64,000 nt of DNA. Source: Sitta carolinensis. Taxonomy: Eukaryota; Chordata; Aves; Passeriformes; Sittidae. The stretch lies in the NCBI GenBank assembly GCA_032173965.1, contig CM063288.1, forward strand, positions 19,751,501-19,815,500. Reading direction: 5' to 3'. The position numbers were made by a program, and so were the translations under genes. This document shows positions 53,492 through 64,000 of this stretch, one piece after another (the first letter of the stretch is position 1; each line of letters begins with the position of its first letter). The notes beneath the pieces are model-generated. The model worked only from the letters and a program-made list of their open reading frames with translations. It was not told the DNA's origin and did no database searches.

Positions 53492-56400
53492 AGTAATGTT
53501 TCCAGAAACCAGATTACATATTATTGATCAGGCCAGTAATAGATAAATCCCTTGCTTTTGTTTGGCAGGCTTATTTTTTAATTAAATTGTATAGAGATAC
53601 TATTGTTTCAATAATTTAACTAGGATTTTATAATATGGTTGGCAAATGGAGATGGCAAGTAGGTTGATCAACATGTGTGCTTCTTTCTGCAAAAGGTCCA
53701 AGCCTCAATTTCAGACCCATTACCAGTGAAAATCTCATCTCAATCTCTTAAGTGAAGTAATGTCACCGCAATAAAGACTGGATGTCATCCATTGGGCTGG
53801 AGTTCAGTGCTGGGAGGCAGGCCGGCCTGTCACAACTGTTTCCAAAAATCGTTGTGCTGCTGATCATGGCAAGTCTCTGACAAAGATCTGTGTAAATCTG
53901 GAATAGAAGAACTGGGGGCCCCATGCTGTCTGATGCACAGGTGGAGATGGTTGAGGCCAGGGCAGGGATAGCTGAATCTTGAGGCTCTGGTAGAAGTGAT
54001 TCTCAGAAAGCTGGGTGGTAGAGTAGAGCGTTGCAGTACAGCTGAGAAATGGTGATATGGAGAAGCTACATTGGGGCCTTTAGCAAAGGGAAAGGAATGG
54101 ACAGGAGGTACTTACACAAAACTGTGTAACATGGTTTATTTAGTGATTTTTGGTTTTGCTGCTTCTCCCTGTTATAAGCAATAAATTAATGCAGTTCCAC
54201 AACTGAAAAGACTATGTAAAGACTTCTGTTACAAAATGGCTCTTACTGAGATTGCAGTCTTTGAAACAGACACTTTTAGTTTTGTAATTTCTATTACCCC
54301 AGGAAAGAGCATTCAGTTCTTCTGTAGGATTAGTTTGATGGAAGTTTACATCCAAATTCAAAGGTAAGTGCTGCACTTAATGCAGATTCAGACTTAATTT
54401 ATTTGATTAAATTGACCTATTAGAAATTAAGTTTTAAAGAAAAACAAAATGTGAAGCTTCATAAAACTGTAACTTTTGATAACTTTTGTTAAAATCTCTG
54501 GCATCTTCAACTCAGTACAGATTTACAGCTGAGTTCCAATTGAAAATTGGTATTGATTGATTAGGTTGCTCCTTTAACATTCCAGCATGCTGCAACAATA
54601 ATGCAACAGACCGTGCTAAAATGGGATGTGATCTAACAGGACATGACCGATGGGATGAGAGCAAAATGCTGGGTTTGCTAGTAGTGCTGTGCAGTAGCTC
54701 AGACTGGCACCTTGTGTGCTTTGATTGTTCATTTCATTTTACTGTCATCCTACTGAGTTGAACATTTTAAAAGGCAACGGTGTTTTTCCATCTGTAAGTC
54801 ACGGAAAGACAGATGGATGTGGAGAATCTCCACCTACTGCTCCTTGACTGAATGCCACTGCCCACTTAGTGGTAGAGAAATCCCTTCTGGAAAATTAGAA
54901 TATCTTTAAATATATTATATTGTGACATGTTTTTTTAATATGGGAACTTACAAATATTTTTAATTCTTTTTAACGAGTACAAAAAACAGACTGGTTCTTA
55001 CCAACATAGCTGCTATATTATAAACACTGCTTCTGTTACACTGAAGTAATCCCTAGTCCTATTACAAGAAACTCATCCTTATTAAAGTAACATTAAGAGC
55101 TTTTTTTTTATTGATCTGCTCCTTTCACTTAATGATAGGAACTTACTGATGTTTTAGTAATAACCTTGCAAGCTTTATCTCATTTTACTTCAATGTGTGT
55201 TATAGATAGATGCTATGGAAACTAACTTAGCATAAACATTTGCAGATGTCTTTAAAGGTTAAGGGAAAAAAGGTTTAGTTGCACTGCATGTTAACAAAGA
55301 TGGCTGAAAAACTGCAAGATAAAAGAGAGCCTTGAGTATGAACATCAAAGAATTGTTAATGACAAGAAATACCATTAGGGTTAGCATCCCTTTTGTTTCA
55401 GCCCCCTCACACCTGCACTGTGTTGCAGATTCTGTCTTTGTTGGCACATCTGAATTACTTCCATTAGCATTTATAGAAAAGTGGCTGCAAAACAACAGAA
55501 ATGTACTCCTGGTTTTCTCTGTTGCTCCAAAAAAGTAAGATATTAGGTTCTCTGTGGGTTTCCTTCAAGGTACAGTATGTTATTGTAAAGGAGACTATAG
55601 ACCCAGGATTCCGTTGATTGCAAATGAGCTAGGTTGAAAGGAGAGGGGAGCTTTTGATACTGCTAGAGAACTAATATAAGCAACTACAAGAAGCACACAT
55701 AAGAAGCTCAGACATTAGCAATAGCAAAATCAGAGCGTGAAATTCAGATTAGCCCTCCACAGGCTGTGAGAGGGAGGGGGTATTGGAAGACTTGGCATGG
55801 CTAAAGGTGTAACCTGTTTCATTTGGCCCCTGAAAATTTTTAACAGATGGTGGGACCAGCTGTCTTTTTCAGCCATTTAATAAACTCTTCGGTGGTAACA
55901 GTTTGGGAAGTGGGGGGTTTTGAGTTTTAGGCCAGAGGAAAAAATAAAGAAATCTGTCCCAATTGTCTTTGCCAAATAGAGAAGTCTGGAAACATTATGG
56001 AAAGTTAAAGTGAAAAATCTAATTGATGATACTGTCCTGATTATACATTTCAACAGAAGAGAAAAAAAGAACTGCTTGTGCCCAAGTGGACCAGTGCATT
56101 AAAAAAATGCCTATTATGTTATCTTTATCCATCATTTTAATTTCAGCTCTTGCAAAGAGGCACATAATGAGAAATTTTAAATGAACAGTAGAATGAGAAA
56201 CTGTCTTACTTTTTGAGGCATGATGCTATGTTAAAGAAACAGGCAAGGTGATCTGTATTAAAAATGAAAAATTCCTTTTGGATAAGATTAGGTTTACCTA
56301 GTATGCCTAGGTGAGTACAGTAGTCACTGAACTGGCATAACACAGTGTTATAAAATGAAAATAAACTACTGTTTGAGAACCACTGCATTAAGCCTCTAAT

Positions 56401-59400
56401 AAAAGCCTTAGTGATATGTGGGATTTTATTTGACAGTTCACAAAAAATAAAAAAAAAATCAGTGCAACTGTATTTCTTTAGTTTAATTATTTTTTTTTAA
56501 TTAACATTTCCAACACAACACTTAAATGGCAACTCTCAATTATATGAGATGTTTTATTTAAAAAGCATGTCTAGTATCTTTGAACAGAACACTTCTTTTT
56601 GCACATTTACATGCTACCCAGCTGAGCAGCCAACCCTTCCATTTGACAAGGGCTTTGTTCTGCCTACAGGCCTATTATAAGCCCTAGATTGTTTGCCCTT
56701 AATAAATTGCAACAATAAGACAGAAACCTCTTTCAGGTTAAGAGAAATAAAACATGTTGCCTACATAGCAAAGCATATGAAGTTTAATAATGACAACAGA
56801 AACATATCTACTAAATCTCATTTGCTTTGCTCCTGAATAACTACAGTTAAGATAGTACAAAAAGGTTAGCATCTTTCCATGCATCAAACAAAAGACTCCA
56901 GAAAACAAGAGCAGGACAAAACAACTCTAGCAACAGAATGTTTTTTCTTCATAATATAAAATCATACTGATTGCTATGAAAAGAGACTAGTAGGAGCTAA
57001 ACAGAAAGAAATATGAACGTGATAAAATGCAGAGCAAAAAATGTTTTTAACTGCAGCAAAACGGGATTTCATATTATCAAGAGGATGAAAAGAGTGCAAA
57101 TTATTTAAATTGAAAAATTTATACTGCTCTCCAACGTGTTGGTGTTTCTGCTTGTGTGTGCCTTTCAGGCCTTCTACTGAAGCACAAAGCCCTACCAATT
57201 TTGCTTTTATAATAGGTAATGAGAATTCTTCTGTGGCTCAAGTGTTGGTGGAGAACTTGTGATCTTAAACGAAATTGTTAAACCCTCTTTCTGAGGCCCC
57301 ATTGGTAACATTCAGCTGTCAGCTGTGTTGTGTTTGCTGAGATTGTTAGAGACGGCTACCTTTGTTGAACCTACATCTGTATGGTTTTTACACTTAAGCT
57401 GGAAATTACTCATGGTTTTTAAAGTACATCTGCAAATTATGGAGAAAATAGGAGGCAAAAAGGACAACATTCTGGACTCCCTGTGCAACGTACAATTGAG
57501 GAAGGTGAGCATACCTGTTATTAAACCGCTAGGTATAAGCAATTTGAAATAGTTTTCTCTATTACAAACTCGTTAGTAACTCAATACAGTGCCTTCAGAA
57601 AGAAATTCCAGTCACTGTTCAGTTTATAGCTTACTTCTTTTAATTTGCACATGGAAGTTCTGAGAATGTAAGTATTTCTTTCCTTTGATTCTAAGAAAAG
57701 TACATACACGCAGTACTTGAAAATGTTGCTGACAGGCTAGAAGTGATACAAACTTTCAAAGGAAATACAGTGTTTATGGCAGGTATTGATTCAACTGCAT
57801 TAAAGTCTACTTTTCTTTCTTTTAAGGTATTTTTGAGCTATAGACAATACTCTGAGCACTATTAGGTATTTTCTTGGCAAATTTCAGTATTTCCTGCTGA
57901 AATTTCTGTTGCCGTTTCTGCTCAATGACAGCATGCAGGAAACATGGTCATTTTTTTTCTCTCCGTCTTCCTCTGTATTAAAAGAATTAGAGGTGGATTC
58001 TTCATTGTCTTTGCCACTGTGCAGTGATAAGGTGCCAGCTTCACTGCTTCTTCCAACTGCTGCAGGAACCAAATGGAGAGCACGTGATTTGTTACTTTTG
58101 AAAGGGCAAAGCTTGCTTGTTTCACCCTGGGCTTCCTACAGGGCTAATTTCTGTTGTATCCAATTTCTGGGTGACACTTGGAAGAGGACTTTCAAAGAAT
58201 GGATATGAAGAGAGAAGTATTAATGGCCTTTCATAGGGGAATTAATGGGCTTGGGAACAATGGAGTAGAAAACTTCTATGGGAAAGCCATAGAAGAGAGA
58301 AAACTACATGAGACAAGAAGAAAAAAGACATGAACTGTTAGGTTTTGCAGTAGAGGCAACCTTTAATAAATTTTGAAAATTTTTCTCATCATATGCTATA
58401 ATAAAGCATTAAATCATCTCACAGATTGTCTTGAAATGTATATAATACCTATAGTAAGTAGAAAACTACTTTAAGATGCTTTGGAAGCTTCTTGAGAAAC
58501 CAAGTGGTACAGTTACTGAACTACAAATAGGTTTGTTTAGAACAAAATTACAAATGGACTAGTACTTCAAATTACAAAAGTAAAGGCAAATAAATGTTGC
58601 TACTGCAATCTGTATCTTGAGATCTGGTTCCTCTTTCAAAGATCAAAAAAAATCTTCAGGTTTTAATGGTTCAAAGTAAAACATTTTCTTCCTAGGCCTG
58701 CAGTACTTCATCAGTATCAAGTTTTAAAAGGATTAATTTATAATTATTATCTTATTTCTTACTGTAAGCTTTGGAAAAAGTCTTTTCTGTCGTAAGTTTA
58801 CAGAAAATGTCAGCACAAGAAAAAAAATCTGGAATTACCAATTTTCAAGAATAGTAATTCTACAGTATGCTAGAAATTTAGTAGTTTTAACTTCAGAAAA
58901 ATAGACTACCAAGCACATGATAAAAATCATAAGTAGGTGATATATTACCAGCGAATGTTTATCTAGGTGTCTGTAAATATGGTACTAGATGGTGTGATGG
59001 AAATATCCTTGATTTATACATCATTTTCATAAGCATATTGAAGCAAAAATAGTGGTAATCCTTCATTTGAGGAGATTGTTTTCTTTCTTTTCTTCATTGT
59101 GAGAATGATGTAATTTAAAATTAACTTACTTTTCTTCATTTACTGGGGTTCATTACATTGCAAGAAATTATTTGCTTCTTTAGACCAGCTGCACAAGAGA
59201 TGGATATCACTAACATGTATTTTTCACCTTCAAGTTAAACAGAGCAAGAGATACCAGAAAAATACCCAAAGACCAAAATATATCACTTCAATTTTTCTAG
59301 ACCTTTCAATCTTGTAAAAACCCTTGTTTCTCTCAAATATCTAAATATAGATACTATTATTTTCTCTGCATGTAAAGATCTCAGATTTTTGCAGCCAATT

Positions 59401-59508
59401 TACAATTACATATATAATCTGTCTGCTCAGCCAGACTAAACCTCGGTACTTTCATTAAAATCACACTGGTTTTGCTTTTGACAAAATAATTAATCAGTAG
59501 CTGGAAAA

Positions 59509-59546
59509 TTGTGTTTACCAATCGCTCTTGTGTTTACCAATAGCTC
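59509..59546. repeat. 19-base direct tandem duplication
   Basis: TTGTGTTTACCAATCGCTC is followed at once by a copy with a single base change (C to A). It is a recent local duplication with no evident function. Confidence 0.93.
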
Positions 59547-62500
59547 ACATACACTCTTGAGAGGCAGGAATGCAAACTGTTCTCAATATCCTATAAGTCT
59601 TCATTTAGTTCTTTGTATATCAGTGTATATTGGTAAAGGACAGCAAAAAAACCTGGATTGAATTTAGGATATCAAGGAAGGGTGCTGAACAAGGTCTACA
59701 CAGAAATAATTGTCTGCATCCTCTAAATTCTTCTTAATGGTCAAGAGCAAAAAATACCCCAAACTTCTATTCCTCTTTTATATTCTCCAGACTTCCATAA
59801 TGTGAACATGCTGGTTACCTCATAAATAATGCCTGTAAGACCGTTAAAGGGAACCAGCCAAACATGGATCAACAAGTTGCTAGTAAGGGAAAAAACAGTG
59901 TCCCAAAACTTAGCTGATCATGCAATATAGTTGTGTGTTTGTGCCTCACATATTTGCAAAGCATCAGATTCACTGTGTTTGATCATATACAGTAATACAA
60001 AGATTCACTGGAAAAAGCCGGTGGAACACTGACTGGGGGGAAGAGAAAACTGGCACAGAAGGAGAGTCTACTTGAGGTGGAGGAAAATTAGCTCTAACTG
60101 CTCCCATGCATGAGATCGAGGAAGTACAGATGATAATGTTACTTAGTTCCCAAAGCTGTTTCAGGAGCAAAGCTTGCAGATCTGTCTGCAGGGGAGTTCA
60201 TCGCCACTGAGAGTGGTTGTTTTGATGATTGGCAAGTGCAACCAGTGCCTTGGATAGAATCCTGTCATGAAGAGTTTGCTAAAGTAGAAAAAGGATGGGC
60301 TGTAAAAGTAAGCAAGTGTCTAGTTATTTCTGTTCAGTATGTTCAGTGTTAGAGTTATAGAAGCGCGTCTCATTGTTAAGCACAGCCCACCTAACGTGTA
60401 TTTTGTCTTTCTAAAGCAAAGGTGTTGGGCTCTAATTTATTATTACACATATCATAAACTGTGATCACTGTCCACCAGGAAGAGTAGAAATATAAGTGTT
60501 GTGGGTGTGTTAGCTCATTGCTTTATTTGAATAGGTTGCATGTTTGTCTCTTCATTGCTTCCACAGTCTCATTGTTTCCCCTCTGCATGTCCAGGGTTAA
60601 CTGGATTCTACTCTGTCTTTTCTTTGTCTGAAAGATTAACGACTGCTCATAATTCAAAAGTTGCTAAAAGAGTGTACAAGTGTCAGATGAGACTGATGTG
60701 AAACCAGGGGGATGGGAGTGCTTAAGAAAAGTTTGGATTTTGCAAGGGAAATGAGGTGCAACATCATATTATTTGGTCCCAAGTTGTGTGCCTCTGCTCA
60801 TCAGTCCAACTCCCTGCTCTTCAGTAGGGTTAATATATGACATAGAACAAGGTATGTGATCCCCTGTGTTGCCTTTGGGAAAAAAAGCAGTAATAACATA
60901 GTACATCCTCATAGAGGAGTTGTGAAGATAAATGCTTTAAAGATGATCTGCTCAAAGTGACTAAAGCTCCTCCCAGTACACTCTCTGCTGTTTGACCACA
61001 TTCTTATTCAGGACTGTCACAAGATTTTGCTTGTTGATCCAATTTCTGTTTCCACCCAGGTCAGCAGCTGCACTCCTGTTACTCAGAAAAATAACCTGAA
61101 TATTTCTCTTACACCTCGCTGGTATATCCTTACATACCCTGTCACTGGTAAACTTGGCAATTTGACAGAAGTTTTCAAAATGAAGAAAGGGAAATAGTGT
61201 AGTTGCTTTTCTGGCTGGTGGTAGGAGAGACCAGGAAAGTGGAGACAAAGTTTCCATGGCTTATCTAGGTTGAATGTATGTAGGAGTTGAGTGTCAGAGG
61301 TGCCTGTATATGGCTGCATAGAGTGAAATGTTAAAGAACACCCCACAGAGATGAAAACAGCTTCAATCAATTGCTCAGGCTGAGCTGCTCCATTCATCTT
61401 GGTATTCTCATAATCAGTGTTGCCAGCATTAACATGTGTAATTCCATGCTCATTCTTAGCTTCTATAGTCAGTCTCAGCACTAATGTGCTGTCTGCTTCG
61501 AGGTTATCTTTTCTCTCCACCTAGATGGTTGGGCTTTTCCTTCTGACCCCTCCCAAAATGCTGTCTTACATTCAGACATCTGACCAGTAGTGTTAGTTCA
61601 GAGTCTGTGTAGCTGTTTCATTTTTCCTACATTCCTCCTCTGCTGTTTTCCAGCTGTTGATGCTTTACTTTGGAGCACTGCAAATAGTGTCTAAATGATA
61701 GTGGAGAAGCCTATACCAAAAGAAAGAACAAAGCTGACTAGATTGTGCTATTTCTAAGTATTTATAAGAAAATACTGATAAGCTGGGGCCTATCTGACTG
61801 GTAGAGCAACAGTAGGTAAAGGAATTTATTTGTTTTATAGGCAGTGTGATCAAAATCCCTGTGAAGGCTGTAACATAGAGAGCAGCAGTTGAATTGATGA
61901 CCAGTGAGGCATATGGTATCTAAATTAACAGCACAGGATCTCCCAGGAGGAGGAGGTCACCAGGTTATCAGAAGACTCAAGCAGAAAGTTCATTTTGTTG
62001 CTTCCCATATGAAATTCCTGAGATGAATACTATACTAATTTGAAGAACTAATTTAAACTGGGGATGTAACACCTTCTCTTGAGTCTTTGCAGTAGAGTTT
62101 AATGGATAAAGCTATGCACATTGCTAGAACTATCTCTACCCTCACTGCGTACATTTCTAAAACTTGATTTAGAGGGATTTTGATTACTATGTTCTCTTGT
62201 AAACAATCTTACTTCTAGAATGCAAATTACTTTACCCTTAATGAGAACAGGCAGCAGAAATTCATAAATCAACTGATAACTGTATCTCATTAAGGAGAAT
62301 CATTGGCACTATAGAGAAGCTTCTTTCTAAATCATTCCATGTGCTAAGTAAACTTAGCATGTGTAGCAATGGAAGTAGAAAAAAGTAGTAAATCATGAGT
62401 CAAATTCAGTTTGGGGCATCCACTGCCTTCTGTAAGAATCTTGACAAAATATTATTTTTCAGCCCCATACTCTTGTGCATTGATAAGAATGACAGCATTT

Positions 62501-63236
62501 TATAAAGTTAGTCTGATTACAGATGAAATTGCATGACTTGACATTCAGATTTTTCTCTGAGCTTCTTTTTAAGACAGAAAATCATTGGAAAATAGTTCTT
62601 TGTGATTTAGTGTGACCTCCTAAGAAGCAGTCAGTGGTTTGCAGTCAGAGATTTCTATATCATTTATGCATTGGAGTGCCAGCACTGCAGCATCATAGTC
62701 TCGTTCTTATTTCCAGACATAAGAATTAGGTAATTTAAACTAATACATTTCCACTTTGATGCAGTATATGTGCTTTGCAGTATACTCTTCTTTCTTTCAT
62801 ATGTAATATATGATTCTAGAAGCCACTAGAATATGTGAGCTTTCTTCCTGTAGCAGGGAAACTGGAATGTGAGATTAACTGAGGGACAAAAGCCAGCCAG
62901 CAGAAGGTACATGCCTCAGCCAGTATTCCTGAGGTTTTGGCTGAGCTGGGGTGAGTTAAGTGATTGGTGAGGAGCAGCCTCATAATCTATGTGCAGAACT
63001 GAGGCAAGGAGCTCCTCTTTTCAAGCCTGGAGTGGTCGTGTGTATGGCAAGAGTCATTCCCCCTGTAAAGAAGGGGAAAGAAGCTGACTCTGGCATGTTA
63101 AGAGTAAGGTTAGAATGACTTCACTTTTTTTATAGTTCTGTGAAGATGGAAAGCATAATAAAAATCTTGTATACTTGAAATATATTTGAAGTAATTTTAT
63201 TGATGGTATTTTAATTTTCAGAATTGGAGGGATTTC

Positions 63237-63287
63237 TATTTATATTAAATATATTAAATATATTTATATTTATTTAAATTTATATTT
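63237..63287. repeat. AT-rich low-complexity block
   Basis: Short units of TATT, TTAAA and TATATT alternate over about 50 bases. It is a degenerate A/T repeat, with nothing else recognised. Confidence 0.85.
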
Positions 63288-64000
63288 GGGTAGTTCATGT
63301 AATTTATGCATTTAACTATTTATGTATTATTCTGCACCACTTAAGGGATCAATTTATGAAATTACACAGAAACATACTATACACTGCTTTCCTGAAAAGG
63401 CTTTTCTGCCAGTCTATGAGAGCAGTGTTCATCTAGGGAGAGATAAGTCATTTCAGAGTTGTAATTGAAGTTTTCTCCGATCTTTCACGGGATCCTGAAC
63501 CTCTGGTGGCAGTCAAGAAGACTGGCATTTAAAAAAAACCCAACACCTTAATTTAGAAATCTAGTTTTTCTAGGTCCCATTCAATCCTCTCCCCCTGTTG
63601 GGGGCACTCACCGATGTCATAGCTTATAGGCTGCCTTTCACTAATATGTGTTTATAGCTGGAAAAACCTACCTTGAAAGCATTATACAGAGAGGGTCTTC
63701 AGATTTTCTCCCATAGTGTGAAGACGCTATCTCTTACCTGAGACACCTTTAATGCCTGTCATGTGCCATATCTGTGTCCCTGTTTTGACCCTCACAATCC
63801 ACCCATTGGGCTTTTTCTTCATATCTCTATTTTTTTCCCCCCAGCTAAAGTGGAGTTTGTACAGAGCACTTTCCTTTTATAATAAAGATTATGGACATTT
63901 TTATACATTCTTGTTCAGTAGTCCTTGAAGAATGGGTTATTTCAAAAGTGATTCTTAAAATACTGAAAAATTCTGCCAATAGAAAATACTTACTGTTTTG

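Larger units (their letters stand above)
50031..64000. other. downstream noncoding DNA
   Basis: No protein gene can be supported. Longer open frames, the longest 145 codons on the minus strand at 61083-61520, are within what chance gives in DNA of this composition. A coding-like patch on the minus strand at 57822-58059 is described as a finding. The stretch also holds a palindromic old repeat near 51.2 kb, small tandem duplications at 53.46 and 59.5 kb, and an AT-rich block near 63.25 kb. Confidence 0.5.

Noticed and set aside
61083..61520. Longest open frame in the window, 145 codons on the minus strand
   Set aside because: About one frame of this length is expected by chance in 64 kb of this composition. 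No family is recognisable, the acceptor-like site before it is poor, and it overlaps another open frame.
1..64000. CRISPR arrays, tRNA or rRNA genes, operons, phage or defence systems
   Set aside because: No regular spaced repeats, no cloverleaf genes and no compact coding were seen. The window is vertebrate intron and intergenic DNA.

Overview
This looks like nuclear DNA of a bird. The window is AT-rich and gene-poor, and most of it is intron or intergenic sequence. It carries four 3'-end fragments of CR1 LINEs with the typical ATTCTGTG-type tails, an ERVL-like LTR remnant of a kind common in birds, and an old palindromic repeat of sauropsid type. The exons are short, have GT/AG borders and lie far apart. 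There are no operons, ribosome binding sites, CRISPR arrays or bacterial genes. I could not determine the species.

Only one gene is well supported, and only its 3' part lies here. It is on the + strand. Five exons join in one continuous reading frame: 4910-4973, 5854-5992, 46998-47104, 47479-47525 and 48813-48945, ending at TGA 48943-48945. A sixth, very short exon at 6941-6969 is possible. The visible C-terminal part is about 162 residues, polar and rich in Ser, Gln, Lys and Pro. It has basic clusters (RTPRRR, GSKRKPRK) and an acidic Ser/Pro-rich tail, and so looks disordered. I do not recognise the protein and give no gene symbol. One intron of about 41 kb separates the second and third supported exons.

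Layout: 1-4909 is upstream intron or flank with the LTR remnant. 4910-6969 holds the first exons and a (TA)n tract just after exon 2. 6970-46997 is the giant intron, with four CR1 fragments, poly-A tracts and one exon-like GC-rich segment near 44.0 kb. 46998-48945 holds the three last coding exons. 48946-64000 is 3' UTR and downstream DNA, with the palindromic repeat at 51.2 kb and a weak coding-like patch on the minus strand near 58 kb.

No wholly new biological system is visible. The observations most worth checking concern the gene structure: the frame conflict of the micro-exon, the exon-like segment at 44.0 kb that would give an alternative C-terminus, and a consensus splice donor 37 bases past the stop codon. 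All four CR1 fragments also lie in the same direction as the gene.
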